Below, piece by piece: positions 33,301 to 46,420 of a stretch of 64,000 bases of DNA; within the stretch, counting starts at the first letter, position 1; each line of letters starts with the position of its first letter. The stretch is taken from positions 11,600,152 through 11,664,151 of the forward strand of contig NC_067197.1 of assembly GCF_000699445.3 (NCBI RefSeq), in the 5' to 3' direction. Under the pieces are notes generated by a model that saw nothing but the letters and a program-made list of their open reading frames with translations, did not search any database and was not told the DNA's origin. The position numbers were made by a program, and so were the translations under genes. The DNA is from Schistosoma haematobium (taxonomy: Eukaryota; Platyhelminthes; Trematoda; Strigeidida; Schistosomatidae).

Positions 33301-35815
33301 CTACATATTTTCATGTAAAAAGTTACACACTAATTTTTTGATTTATATGTTCTTTTGTTTCTTCCATCACCAAATATGTACACATAAATTTGTAAAGTAC
33401 TAAATATTTTTTATTTATAGCTGAAACAATACAAATGTTAATTCCTTGATTACTCAATGGTTTTTTTTAATGAAAATTCATTTTATTTCGATGAAAATAA
33501 GTGAAGATAGACTAAAGTATGTAGGAAAAACTGACCTCCAGAAAATGGACGTGTACAACCAATGCGTTATAATTTGTTGTGATTCATAATTTCTGACCTT
33601 TTTGTTTTAATTACATTTTAGGTATGAGAACTAGTGATACCGGTAATACGCAAACTAAATTGAAGTCTTCTGAACCTGCCACTATACAGTTAAATGTCTT
33701 AGCCACTAAGCCATCTCCCCATGTATGAAATGGATTACCTCGGTATCCTTAATTATGGTGTAATGGTATGTTACGGTAGGTACTGAATGTATTCAATTTA
33801 CAAGAAGCTTATCAATTGTTTTTGACCGTCATATCATAATCATTTCGAGCAACAAATATATGTCATACTTTATTAAGAGATTTCTATGAGGACTGAAAAG
33901 TGGACAATATAACACTGAATCTTTCCTAAAGAAATTAGTTAATGCGTTCATTGGATATGACGTACTAAGTTATTGTGTGTTGATATGGTGGTAATTTCAT
34001 TGATGCTTGTTGTTTCGTGAACATAATTTGAAAGATCTAGAGACTTCGTATTTCACATTAAACATAGTTTACAAGAGCGTGACTGTTTTGAGTTTTCTCT
34101 TGTTGGCTTTATGTCAGTAATAAAATGTTTTATTTTTATCAAGTGTATTGTTCTACAGCATTTTATTAATGCTATGATAGACAATAGTGAATAGTGATTG
34201 GTCATCTTGTGATCTTTATTTTTGTCGTCGATTTATTACTTAACACATAAGTAACTTACAGCCACGCAATTCATGTTTAATAACTCTTCATATATTTAAT
34301 AACCCGCATTCCGGAATACATGTTCATATAGCTAGTCCGTTGATCAGTGAACAAATATAACATACCATACTGATAACTTGGTGTGGTAGCATCTAGTAAG
34401 ACCAGGTTTATCAGTGCTGAAATATGGGCTGGATAGGATGTAAACAAATGAGGTGTATGACTTTCAGACACTATAGATACTAAATAATTGCCTGTTTTCA
34501 AATGCAGTCTGCAGTTACCTGTGAGGTTTTTGTTTGTTTACTTGGAAAAATAGCAATCATAAATAAAGCTTTTCAACCCAGTGATTATCTTGTAAATTGC
34601 AAACTAGAACAGATCTCGAGTGACATTCCCATTAGGACACAGACAAAACGTGTTCATGAAACTTATAAAGTCGTATGTCATAGTGATAATATATATACAT
34701 ATCTTTTCTCTTATCCCACCTCCTATGTTTCTTCTGTACAATAAATTGCTCGGAATTTAATGCCTTTGCAGTGTGCGATTCGGACTCTTAACCTCGCTTA
34801 TTAACAAATATTTAAAAAGCCGGCAAATGAAATTCTCATCATTTGATTTAATACTGTACCCAACAAATCATCTTTAGTATTTACTTGATTTTCATAAACA
34901 TTGTATAATATATATTTACATTAATGCGGTGGATAATGTGAAAATCACGATCAGGGATATTTGTCATTCCCAAAACATTTGGCGAAGCTTCTACTTAAAA
35001 ACTCACTATCTGCCCTAAACACTTACAAAGATCACACTGTTTCTTATTTTCATGTTTACAAAGCGCATGAATGTTTGAAAATACATTCTAGGTCATAAAC
35101 ATTGGGGAGTCAAAAAGTATTATCATTTTTTTAAGCATATAAACCATTCCTAAACTAATGCTCCAATGAAATATCCCATATACAAAAATGAGTGGTGCAA
35201 GCATTGTCTTAATAAAGTCGTATGAGTTACGGTAATTGTGGTTAAGGAACCTCTCAGTTTAGTCCCTAGTATACATTATCAGGAACGATACGGTTTCGGA
35301 AATCCCTTATTAGAAGACTCCAGGTCTATAAAACTGGCGACCACAAGGTGAAAAGTACAGCTCCCTATTGGTTAGGAATTAGTTTTTCATTCATATGGCT
35401 GGAGAGTTAGGAATGAATTAAATTGTTTGCATCAGAAGTTAGTAATTCCTGGACTACATGGAGCCAATATAGTCTTTTAATGGTCAAGCATTCCAGTTAT
35501 ATTGCGCGATAAGTGTTGTGATTTATGCTTCTACCAGCAGATAATAGATGGAAACTTACTAAGTGATTTTACTTAACTAGTTGAATAATGTGACTAAGTT
35601 TTAGGAAATACTATTTAATTGCAACCTGTTTCATGAACTTCAGCGTGGTGGATGAGTTCACGGAACATTTGGCATCTTCAGTTTATCCCTGTAATAATTA
35701 ATTAAATTGTAAGGGTAGAGTACAAAAAAGTGGAGTATTTTTCAAATTACGATAATATAACCTCAATATATACATGCTATTTTACAGCTTACGTTATAAC
35801 TTTAGAACAGTTTAT
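33154..35815. other. Convergent intergenic region (Sec15 3' side, WDR92 3' side)
   Basis: Contains a TA run (33270-33296), a possible AATAAA at about 34119 and a tRNA-like scrap near 33650-33730 (minus). No gene recognised. Confidence 0.5.
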
Positions 35816-36766
35816 CTAGAGTTTATTTAGTTTTGTAACAATTAGGATCCTGATTGCTTGGTCGAATGCAACACAAACTGCCAATCCTAGCTTGTCTGGG
35901 CACCAATCTATGCTGCATATTGGTTGAGTGGACAAGGTGACATTCTGAAGCTGAGTTAAGTGACCGATTACACCTTGTGAGACTTCGATATCGCCATTCC
36001 CCTCTGGACCTGCTTCCTTCACTATCTTCTGACGTTTGCTGGGATAATGGTACTGCCATAAGCATAAAGATCCATTCCCACCAGCAGTCATAAATATATC
36101 ACGTTGCTGCGGTAGATGGCTTACCTGCCAAATAGTAGCACCTTGATTTTTTTCGACTAATGATGCAAACCCTTTCTTCGGATGTTGTGTTCGCATATCC
36201 CATACATGTATTTTTCCTTCTAATGTAGTCGCGACCAGTTTATTCATAGATATATCTTTCCTATCAAACTGTAGACAACAGACACCGTTCTTTATGTTCG
36301 TCTCCCAACGGACCTTCATGGCTCGTAAATCAAATAACTTTATATCACCATTATCATAACCTGCAGTAAGGCATCTATCGTGCTTATTATATGCGTGGCC
36401 AAATGCAACAGTCCAGCAATCCCGTCTATTTTCAGTAACTGAGTTTTCTCTACCATCAGATGAAACAGGTTCCATAGTTGCTACTGGGACTTTAGCTTGT
36501 CTTGGATCCCACACCTTGACTACACCATCTCTACTACCTGTGGCAATTTCTGGAGCCCCTTCACCAACTCCAAGTCCTCCAACACCGTCTATCGCATTTA
36601 TTATCTCTTTATGCGCTTGAACGCCGTAAATTGGATTATCAAGGCGTCCATCACTACTGATATCCCATATTGCTAGTCTTCCGTTAAACGCTCCAGTGGC
36701 TAAATGTCTTTGGGGGAGCATGGATGCACCAAATGTACAACATTTGAAAGAGCTACTTTTTTCACT
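35816..36766 (-). CDS. WDR92: WDR92 exon 2
   Basis: Acceptor tttttag read on the minus strand (ct at 36767-36768). Begins [20 protein letters not shown], which aligns with the family at KCGTFGA, and ends at TAG 35816-35818. Carries almost all of the propeller. Confidence 0.94.
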   Translation of the reverse strand, partial: SEKSSSFKCCTFGASMLPQRHLATGAFNGRLAIWDISSDGRLDNPIYGVQAHKEIINAIDGVGGLGVGEGAPEIATGSRDGVVKVWDPRQAKVPVATMEPVSSDGRENSVTENRRDCWTVAFGHAYNKHDRCLTAGYDNGDIKLFDLRAMKVRWETNIKNGVCCLQFDRKDISMNKLVATTLEGKIHVWDMRTQHPKKGFASLVEKNQGATIWQVSHLPQQRDIFMTAGGNGSLCLWQYHYPSKRQKIVKEAGPEGNGDIEVSQGVIGHLTQLQNVTLSTQPICSIDWCPDKLGLAVCVAFDQAIRILIVTKLNKL

Positions 36767-37713
36767 CTAAAAAATATGAAACAACCACAAGGATTAAATT
36801 AGATTCAAATGGACGGAAAAAAGACATGTCATTTCGAGAATTATTTGAGTTTTTAATAAAAGAGTTGTGTTGTTCCTTAGAGTGCAAAGATGTTTTTTTA
36901 AACTTAGACTAACACTGAATGACATTTGATATCTTATGACGTAGGCGACATGTATTTTTACCTACCGAGGGGTGAGTACATTGAGCGGGCTCGTATCAAT
37001 TTCATGACCATAAAAAAAGGCGTTGTAACCAAAAGAAATTCGTAGGCCGCATGTTTTTGATGCTATTTAACAATAATAGTAATACATTGCTTGGCTATAG
37101 ACTATCACAAACTGTAGTTGAACTAGACATGAATATGCACACAAAGGCTTCATAGGGAATGTTTTGACCGCACCCAAGTACCATTTTAGAAGTAAAACAT
37201 ATCTTTAGCCTGACACTTGATTCGGTGTCATTTCATCATGTGGTATAATCGACTGTCTACATTTTGAAGATGTGTATTAATTGTATGCTTTAGGTTAGCA
37301 TGATCAACCAAGTCACCTAATTTCCTATGCTAAAAACAAAGACTTTCTTAGCTATGTCAAACTATTTGTTTATAGCTTGGCCATTTTGTCTGCGTGAAAA
37401 CACTAACACAGTCGGGTTACAGTTAAAACCGCCTAATTACAATTAAGGCTTCACAGAAGCCCCAATAATATATCCCAACGGAAACTGATGTATAACATGC
37501 TTATATATGACATATCTTTGAAATTTGACCAAATCTTACTTCGGATACCAGTTGAATATCTTTCGCAGAGACATCGTATATTTGAATAGCGCCAGTTCCT
37601 CTAGGCTTTGAACCAACAACTACAAACTTGGCACTAACTGGAATCCATTTACAATCGAAAAGCGTGAAGTCGACAGACTTAGTTATATGTGTTATCACTT
37701 GCGGCTTGTCCAT
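35816..37713 (-). CDS. WDR92: WD repeat protein 92 / dynein axonemal assembly factor 10
   Basis: Two exons, 37713-37540 and 36766-35816, joined in phase 0. The product is 374 residues, against about 357 in vertebrates. The start [20 protein letters not shown] and [19 protein letters not shown] match the family N-terminus. Further signatures are [108 protein letters not shown] and the end [10 protein letters not shown]. It forms a seven-bladed WD40 propeller. Known role: a cytoplasmic cochaperone partner of R2TP/HSP90 needed to preassemble axonemal dyneins. In a trematode it would serve ciliated stages and flame cells. A longer open frame to 37917 exists, but homology begins at 37713. Convergent to Sec15. 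Confidence 0.95.
36767..37539 (-). other. WDR92 intron
   Basis: 773-bp intron between GAA|gtaaga and ttttttag|AGT on the minus strand, phase 0. No repeat recognised in it. Confidence 0.88.
37540..37713 (-). CDS. WDR92: WDR92 exon 1
   Basis: 58 codons from ATG (37713-37711) to the donor. A splice-acceptor-like 'gctacctag' lies a few bases upstream of the ATG on the minus strand, so the 5' end may come from cis- or spliced-leader trans-splicing. Confidence 0.93.
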
Positions 37714-40034
37714 TGCGTGTAACCTAGGTAGCAAAGTAACGTACACAGTTGTATTAGGACAATGCTCAAGGTCATAAAAATGAAAATGTAGTAACTTCAG
37801 TAGTTTTAAATTGGTATCAGCAATTATTTCATACAATGATATCAAAATAGATAATATCTGTGCAAAATGTTTTCTGTGGTTTTCATCTGTAGGTTTACAG
37901 CGGCGATTCATTACCAAAAGATATTGTTATGAAGATAAAGAAATCCTTAACATATACATTTTTGTAAGCCTTCAAAGTTAGTTTTAATTACAATAATTTT
38001 ACTGAACATTTATTTTTCGTGGGAGAAGGTTAGCTAGTTATCACCAATAAATCGCGTTTTGATTTATTGTTGAAGGTTTTTGCTCTTACTAACCCATGTG
38101 ACTTTATAACGTTAACCTTGGATACGATGAAATATATCTATCATCTTAACCATCATCTCTTTCTTCCTTGTTTTTCTTCAGATAATTTGTGGGGGGATAT
38201 TTAACTACTAGTATATCACTGCTTTGCTATATCCTAGATATTGGAATGTTGTGTTCGAATTCCAGCAAACCAGTCTACGGTATGCAACATCTTAATGTAA
38301 CAACAATTGAGCTGTAAATTTTTTTTCTCGCCTGATTTGGGTCACAGAATATAGTAATCTTGAATGTGGTAGTTGTTTTCTCTTTGAATTAAATACAAGG
38401 CTTTTCGCAACTACTGCAGTACTATTTTGATAGGCTTGAGAAATACTGAGGGAAGCACAGATAATTCTGATGAAACTTGAATGTCGAGTTTAATTTCCGA
38501 TACGTTCTTCGACTGAGTTTGCCTGAGCGTAGTGATATTAGAAGCTGAATACTTATTGTGTTGTGGATACGAATGTTTCGGATTTCGATTAATTATCTAA
38601 ATACATAACTACATCATAACTTTAAGTGCAATGTGTCTCCCACTCTCGCGAGTGGATCTAGTTAAAAAAATGCTATACTTTCAAAGTAGACATCGGTATT
38701 ACTTTACAGTTTGAATTTTCTAAAATGTACGGTAATTCACTGTGTGTTGTTTATCAGCATTGCTTACTAACTTAAAATCCTCCGTTTCTGAGATTTGGAG
38801 TCTACGATAATTTATAATTGGTCCTCTTTACTGGTAACGACACATGAGGTTTATCATACAATTCTAGTCCTTTCTTGTGATGGTTTCTATTATCTATATC
38901 ATACCCAATACTAGCATCAAATGATGGTAGTAAAAAAACTGTTCTTCTGCTCACACGATGAGGACGTTTGAAAAATACATGAGGTAGTAGGATCTAAGAC
39001 TACGATCACTACTGATAAACTGACTAGTTTTAATAAACTGATAGTTTAAATTATTCATAATGAGACCATTTAAGCTGTGTAATCCTCGGTCGATGTCAAT
39101 AAATTATCTATCCTGACATAGCTTACCGTGATGTCATGTTATCCTTCTTGTTCTCGTCCAATGGAAAACAAAAATGGTTCTATTATACGCAATATAAAGA
39201 TGAAAGTATGAATGGAGTAATCCATCCCTGCTTTCAGTATGTACGGTCTCCCAAAGTTAGTCATCCCCTATCTCCTACTTTCACTAACCATTCAACTCCC
39301 AGTTTTAAATATTCTAGGATAATGTATAATCACGTCAAAAGATCATTTGGTTGCAGTTCAGTGTTATTCTATTGTCCCTTCAGAGAATAGAAACTGTTCA
39401 TAACCCGATTAGTCGTTGAAAAACAAAAGAACGTTTACTCATTACAAAATACTCCTTAGTGGTGACATCGGTGAGTTGCCTTTAATTCACCAACCAGTTC
39501 AAATCAAATGACGGTCCCTTAAGATTACTTGCACAAAACCCAGGAAAATGATCCAATAACTAATGAGAGTCGTATACTTGTTTGTATAATTTTATCATTA
39601 CTTTCTCACTTGGCCACATTAAGTATATGGGTGTTAAAAATGCCAACATATAGGCTTAATTATGTCAAATATAGTTATTTGAAAATGAGTTATTATTATT
39701 ATTAGGTGTGCATTTTGCTGCAAATCGTTCATGTCAATGATTCAAGTCCGCTTTAACAGTATATGGAATTAATTGCTCTCTCTAGTCACTGCTTAGACTT
39801 TGTTTGTAGCTACTCCGAGGCTACTGCTGGTTCCATGCCCCGATCAACGAGGAGCGTTGGTCATGAGGTCAGCAACCGCATCCCGTAGAAAACAACATTG
39901 CTAAAAACGCTAACCAGTAAAGTGAAATATTGCTTGGCAAGACAAAATCGCTTAAAATTACCTTACAGTTGAAATCTTGTGAGGCAGCTTTTGCAAATGT
40001 CTCACTAGTTGCAATATCTTTTGAACTAGGAATA
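37714..40034. other. Spacer upstream of WDR92
   Basis: No gene recognised. A tRNA-like 'tgttcgaattcc' block near 38250 may be an old SINE head. The frame at 39136-39390 has no features of a real exon. Confidence 0.4.
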
Positions 40035-40396
40035 TGTTGGGATATTCAGAAAAATTTCCAAAAAATTATCCTGTTAAGTCTAATGCTATCCTCGAACGTG
40101 AAGTGGTGTCATTTTCTTATTGGTCAATATTTATTCCACGTGTCGTTCCCCTACTGGTCAATATTTATTTCACGTGTCATTTACCTATTGGTCAATATTT
40201 ATGGTAGTCCTAACTGTACAAATATGCATTTGTCTGTAAATTATTATTCCTATTCCTATTCTTATTCTTCTCCTGACCCCATAGACAATTTCATCTACGG
40301 TTCGTGTTCTGATATATTGGAGATTGGGGTCGTACTGAGATATCCGAAGTTGGTCAGTCGGTAGAAATTAGAGTAGCCATCCCGTGGTCCACAATA
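40035..40396 (+). mobile_element. Solo LTR related to LTR1
   Basis: It starts TGTTGGGATATTCAG like the LTR at 27548 and ends ACAATA, a transition from the expected ACAACA. It is flanked by perfect 5-bp duplications GAATA at 40030-40034 and 40397-40401. The interior differs, with repeated 'tattggtcaatatttat' units and a (TATTCC)n-like tract, so it is a separate subfamily. Confidence 0.75.
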
Positions 40397-40401
40397 GAAT
40401 A

Positions 40402-41714
40402 CTAGAATTTTTCTATGTATATCACGTCTGCAGCCGGCAGCCACACAAGTATTAGGTGAACCATAATTTACCAGGATGCTTTGTAGAGAAAATCATCAAA
40501 AAACACTTTTCCTAGCTTTCCAGATACATGTATTCGACTATCATCACTCTTCAAGAGTTTCGATTGCAATCGAAGAGTTCGTAGTTGATTAGTGAGTCCT
40601 ATACATTTAAGGACAGCCAGTAAGGTGATGTCAAGGACCACCACGGTTCATAGATGTCATTTTATTCATAGTAGATTGAAATTGATATCCAGTATATCGA
40701 GTAACTGCTTGGTAAAGGAACAAACTTAGTGAAGTTTAGAGGCACATAACTGACGTTTGTGCAACTATCCAATTACACTAGGGAGACTCGAATGTTTGTA
40801 GAGTTGCCAGGGTTACCTACTTGAATTCTATTACACGGTTTAATTCGGTACAAGTGTGAAAGGGTTTGTGGTTGTTTTCTTATCCAAGAGGCATCATTAA
40901 CATTTAAATTTAGTAGCTTCAGCACTGGAAGTATGTGGTATACAGAACGTAGTATAAACACCTATTTATGATGGGTTGTGAGTGCTGTAAACATTGATCG
41001 GTGGGGCTGTGATACGAATATATCAGATTCAGCAAGAAATGTCTTATCTCTAGATTGACTGCTATTATGTTAAGACATTCTATTATCTCTGAAGTATAAT
41101 TCTGCAGTGACATTGGTTCTAACCACATGATCTTTGAGGCTGAACACAGAATAACTGAGAAAATTCACATTCAGCACTCATCTGGGAGGATCAAATCTAG
41201 TCACTTTGATTTAGTTTGAGAAGGACATTGGCTTTGATAGATTGTGTAAAAGCCGGTGGTGGGTCTCTTGGACAATCCAATTATCTAGTTGATACATCAA
41301 CAGATGAGGCTAGAATCGTGTGTTGAGGCAATGAGTTCCAATGACAGATGAAACATGGATAACTTCGTGGTATACCAACAAATATTCTGAAAGCCATAAA
41401 TAAATCATATCTAGACCTTCTGCATCGCACGAATAATAAGCTCCTTTAGAAATGTTTCTTGTCACTTGACAGCTTCAAAATCTAGAACTTAACTGTGGTT
41501 CTTCGGACACTTTTTAATAGCCTACATATTTATTCAGGAGTTTTAAGCTTTTGAGTAGTAATTAAGAAATATGCTTCTAGCTCTTCTAGAGCTATTGCCA
41601 GTACCAAGCCTGGATGGACGAGAAGGGTTAGGTATAAGGTCAGTTTTGTCTTTATGGGCCCACTGTTTATCACGTAATCTATTCGCCAATCAAAATACGA
41701 ATTATTCTCTGTTA
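40402..41714. other. Spacer, nothing assigned
   Basis: Less AT-rich than the introns, so repeat-derived DNA is likely, but no family could be assigned. Confidence 0.35.
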
Positions 41715-42130
41715 TACTGTACTAAACCAATGACGTCCAACCGGTCTGACTAGCATAGAGTCCTACTGGTCCACTGCTCGCCTAACCCGCCCATCTGAGT
41801 CCATAATGCCAAAAACAGCCTCCACTATAAGAATCATTTATTTCAGACATAGTGGGTTTATATACTAAACAAACAGACCGCAACGCACCATAAAAAAGGA
41901 ATAAGATTCATACACAATAAAGCCAAAAACGTGGCTGAGAACGTGGGAGGCAGTAGCCAATAAACTGAACATAGCTTAAGAACAGTAAATCGTACAATAA
42001 TAATTTATAGGTGAAAATAAAGCTCACAACAAGGGGAATGTAGATATACATAACCTGGTTACTGAATATGCATACCATAAGAATTTATACATAATATTAG
42101 TCCATTAATAGGTCTCAGACGTAATTCGTA
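41715..42130 (-). mobile_element. LTR-like repeat (family LTR2), diverged copy
   Basis: The reverse complement carries 'gagctttattttcacctata', 'tttatggtgcgttgcggtct', a TATA-like 'tagtatataaaccc' and the tail with 'actcagatgggcgggttagg'. Aligns with 9620-10000 at moderate identity. Confidence 0.65.
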
Positions 42131-42259
42131 ATGTAATCTTCATAAGAATATAACAGTAAACATCCCCGTTCCGTGCAAAACGACCCTACTAAAAGGGAAC
42201 GCTAACCAGAAAAAATGAATCAAATCATTTAAGCTCTGCTATGGGAGTTGAAGGAAGAA

Positions 42260-44640
42260 TTGTGACGCATCATGAAGATAGCAGAGGTTCTTCGGGAGTC
42301 ACGAGACTGATGCTCCTCATAACAACCAAGGCAACAATTTTTCTGTGTACGTGGAACGTCCGGGAAATATGATAAACTGAGAGGACCAATCAAATAGCAA
42401 CAGAAATGAGGATATACAACATGAAGCTTCGAAAAATCAGTGGAACAAATTAGAATCAAACTGCACAGCAAAAGGTAGATACAGGAGAGATGCTGTTGTG
42501 CTTCATTCATGAAGACAAAGATGCTCAACACACTCATGAAAATGTTCTGCTGCTGTCCAAAGAAGCACTCATTAGATAGGAATCTCACGGATCCAGGATC
42601 ATCAAAACACCCTTCAAAAAAAAGATAAAGAAAATCACAATGGAGGTTATCCTGTGTTATGCATACACCAATGGTATCAGAGACGACAGTGAGGATCAGT
42701 TCTACGAGAGGTTGCGATCGATCATAGAGAAGTGGCCAGGAAAAGACCCAAGTACCTGATAGAAGGCCTAATGTAAAAACACAATAGCAAACAAGCAAGT
42801 GAAGAGTAGCATTATACCTGACAGGCAGGAATACATGGGAGAGCTAGCAACGACAGCTTAAAAGGCTACAAGAGAAGGAAATATGAAACAACTACGTGAC
42901 GCGACGAAGAATCTGGAAAGAAAATTTACAAACAAGGAAGACCAGTCAGGGACAAAGAAGGCAAGCTGATCCAAGAACAAAGGAACAGATGGGTGAAACA
43001 CTTTGAAGAACTCTTGAATAGGCCAGCTCTATTGAATCCACCGGAAGTCGAAGCGAAACCTGCAGACCTTATGGTTGTCGCTGCACCAACGATCGAAGAA
43101 ATCAGGACAACCATCAAACAAATTACGAGTTGTAAACCAGCAGGACCTGACAATATGCCGGCTAAAGCGCACTAGTTAGACGTAGAAGTAACTGCAAAGA
43201 TGCTCCACGTTCTATCCACGAAGACTTTGGAGGATGAAAAAATGCGGGCAGACGGGAAAGAAGGATACCTCATGAAAATATCAAAGGAAGGAGATCTGAG
43301 AAAATGTGAGAACTACAGAGGAATAAAACTACTATCGGTACCTGGAAAGGTTTTCAAAAGAGCGTTGTCGAACCGGAAGAATCAGTAGGCGTCCAGCTTC
43401 GAAATCGGTAGGTTGGATTCCTTAAGGCTCGGTCATGTACAGATCAAATCGTGACAATACGGATCATTGTTGAACAATCAATTGAATGGGACTCGCCACT
43501 ATACATCAACGTCTTTGACTATGAGAAAGAAATTAACAGTGTGGATAGGAGGACTTTATGGAACCTTGTCCGACACTATGGACTACTTGAGAAAATCGTC
43601 AACATCATCCGGAATTCATATGACAGACTACACTGCGACGTCGTGCATGGAGGACAGCAGACAGACTCATTCGAAGTGAGGACTGGAGTCATACAAGGCT
43701 ATTTACTCTCACCGTTTTGTATTTCTTGTGGTGGTTGACTGGATTATGAAAACCTCGACATCTGTGGGGGGGGAGGAACACGGAATACAATGGACAGCTC
43801 ATGATCAACTATACGTTCTGAACTTCACAAATCACCTAGCTCTTCCATTCCATTCACATGAGCAAATGCAGGTGAAGACAATCACTGTAGTGGGAGACTC
43901 TGTAACAGTAGGCCTCAACATGCCAAACTTCTTCGTAGTTTTGCGGTACTCGTGCAAATATCGATATAAAAGCTGTCCAATTAGATTTCGTAACTTACAA
44001 CATGATACGTGGGTATATACATGATAATCGATTGATATTCCTTTTTTTTCTTCAACAATTACTGTTTTCTGACTGAGATCATGAATCGATGAATGTTAGA
44101 CAGCCGCTGGAAACCTGGAAGCAATAGATGGGTGTTTCGCGAGCGAACACCTAACCTCTAGAGCACTGAGCCGGCATCCAGCGGTGTTAATGTCTAAATT
44201 CCATCGATCTATGAATGACTGCGCAACCATTCGTCCATTGACTGAGGTGGGTACCTGTCTCTAACCGACACAGATTGAGCTCCACTGGTTACGGACAGAA
44301 TTCCTACACTTGAATAGCATACGGAACTGGAAACAACTGTCGACCGATATCGAAATCATAATCTTCAATACGAAGGAAAAGACAGTTCAACTGTACGGAG
44401 CCGAAAGTTGTGGAACTACTACAACCATCATAAAGAAGGTAAAAGTATTTATAAATAGTTGTCTACGTAAGATACTCAATGTCCGTTGACCGGATACCAT
44501 CAGTAACAACCTACTGTGGAAAAGGATAAAACAGAATCCATCTGAAAAAAAATGAAGAAAAAACGTCGATGAACGGATCGTTTTGTGTCATTTAATGGAA
44601 AGAGTTCATTCGGTATGTACAATAAAAGAATGTAAGGATA
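42260..44640 (+). mobile_element. Second RTE family, decayed copy with a SINE inside
   Basis: Endonuclease trace: TWNVR near 42350 and the 'tgttatgcatacaccaatg' segment near 42655. RT traces: ITSCKPAGPDNMPAKA (43120-43170), CENYRGIKLLSVPGKVFKRA (43300-43365), DQIVTIRIIVEQSIEWDSPLYIN, FDYEKEINSVDRRTLWNL (motif A), VRTGVIQGYLLSPF (motif B) and LYGAES...TTTTIIKKV near 44390. Frames shift repeatedly and the YADD box is lost. This family is distinct from the 18933 copy. Its C-terminal end is better preserved at 53449-53650. Confidence 0.8.
44060..44215 (-). mobile_element. tRNA-headed SINE, hammerhead segment deleted
   Basis: Shares 'gatcatgaatcgatgaatgt' and 'gagccggcatccagcggtgt' with the minus-strand SINE at 57042. 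The middle that would hold the ribozyme is shortened. It interrupts the decayed RTE. Confidence 0.6.
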
Positions 44641-45224
44641 TTTGAGGTATTCTGCAACCAATACGAACATCAAGAGTCCACTTACCGGTCTTTCGAAAAT
44701 TGTCAACAGTAACATTGGAATTTGCGGTGGATTTAGATTGCTGCGGTGTTTTTTCGCGTGGGTTTGTTTCAAGTTCTTGGCAGAATACAGGCTATCTTTT
44801 TCCTTTTTATTTCTCATTCGAAATCCGAGTTTTTATCATTCACTGCTCAAGCTGAATCCTGACCATAATGGTGTTGTTATCTCTTCAATAATATTAATAA
44901 GTGCATCGATTTTTATATAAGAATAGCCTATGTACTTTTTGCACTTTATTTTTTAATGAAAGTTCTACATTTATCCTCATCGAAATTTCTTTTAATTTTA
45001 CTTCTTGAAGGGTTTGGAAAAGTTTCATTGCTTCAAGTCGTTACATATGTAACAACTGAATAGAATATTCTATACACTTGTACTTGCAGCCCATGATGGT
45101 TTTAATTGTCACGCTCAAGGAATTGAAATCTAAGCGTGTAAGACACAAATAAGGATAAGGAACAAAAGGTTTTTGATTGTGGTATTATGAACAGCAGTAT
45201 GATATTGAGGACTAGCAATTTACG

Positions 45225-46420
45225 GCAATCAGTCAGCTACAACGTAGGACCAGGCACATATGTGCGTCGGTCCAAGCTGCCATACCTCATCGGCACAACA
45301 AGATGAACACCGGATTCATAGTAGTTAATTCAGTGGTGGTAGTATATAAAAGAAATATTGCATATAAGGACATAGTACAGAACAAAAGAATTAGTTCGTA
45401 GAAAGAAAGATATAAAGCGATTTTAATCTCTTAGTTTAAGGGAAGACAGAGAGTGCACACACCGACGCCTTTGTGATCTATTCTGAGCCATGTCACTCAG
45501 AGTCTCCAACCATTGTTTACGATATTCACACGGACCCCAACCGAGTAGTCTGCATCTACTAACATGGCTTAGACCAGAAGTTAGTAACTTCAAGCACTGA
45601 TGCCACGTTTTGGTTTGGCCGCCCCTAACGTTCTTCCAGACATCCCCAACACCGGTTAGCAATGCGCGTTGTGGTAATCGGTGTTCAGGCATACGCAACA
45701 AGTGGCCCAACCACTTCAGTCGATGAAGATTTACAACCTCATCAACTGATTTACCATAATCCCCTAATACCCTACACGTCTAACCTCACTATTACTTATC
45801 CGGTGATCCCAGAAGAATCAAGCAATATTTTTAAGACATCTGTGGTCAAATGCCAGTAGCTTACGAGTATCTCCAACTCTTGATGGCCACGTTTCGCAGC
45901 CGTAAAATAGAACAGAACGAACTGCCGCGCAGTATACTTGTCCTTTTATTGATAGACGGATATCTCGCCTTCGCCAAATGTGACGCAAGTTGGCAAAAGC
46001 CAATCGAGCTTTTCGAATCCGTGCTGAGATTTCGTCCGATACCAACCCATTAGGGCTGATCAGACTTCCAAGATAAGTGAAGTTGTCAACGCGTTTGACT
46101 ACTTCATTCCCTATCCTTAGTTCAGGTGTTAACGCAGACCAGTCCTGAAGCAACAACTTGCATTTAGAGGGAGAGAAGCGCATTCCAAACATCCTGGCAT
46201 TGTTGCTCAGTGTTACCAGAAGACTCTGCATTTTGTCAGCGTCTTCACCAAACAGGACTATGTCATCTGTGTATTCTAAGTCGATAGGTGGACCTCCTGG
46301 AAGGAGATCAATGCCCGAGAATCCAGTCGGCGAAAACATTATTTCCATCAGTAGGTCTATGATGAAGTTAAACGAAAATGGAGAAAGTGGACAGTCTTGA
46401 CGGACACTACTTCAGGTTGC
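45225..46420 (-). mobile_element. RTE-clade LINE, 5'-truncated copy A (inverted partner of 51350-52551)
   Basis: Minus-strand RT C-terminal half: [19 protein letters not shown], then [18 protein letters not shown], in which the catalytic YADD has become YTDD. Thumb and tail follow down to CLKNIA and a stop, then a frameshifted tail (45423-45710). Positions 45293-46269 are a perfect reverse complement of 51505-52481. The 3' end is the ACTG-type tail at about 45228. No clear target duplication. Confidence 0.88.

Noticed and set aside
37714..37917. N-terminal extension of WDR92 up to 37917
   Set aside because: Homology begins at the ATG at 37713, and the extension looks like untranslated sequence with an acceptor-like motif inside.
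42229..42798. 189-codon minus-strand open frame with hydrophobic stretches as a membrane protein
   Set aside because: It is the antisense of the decayed RTE endonuclease region on the + strand.
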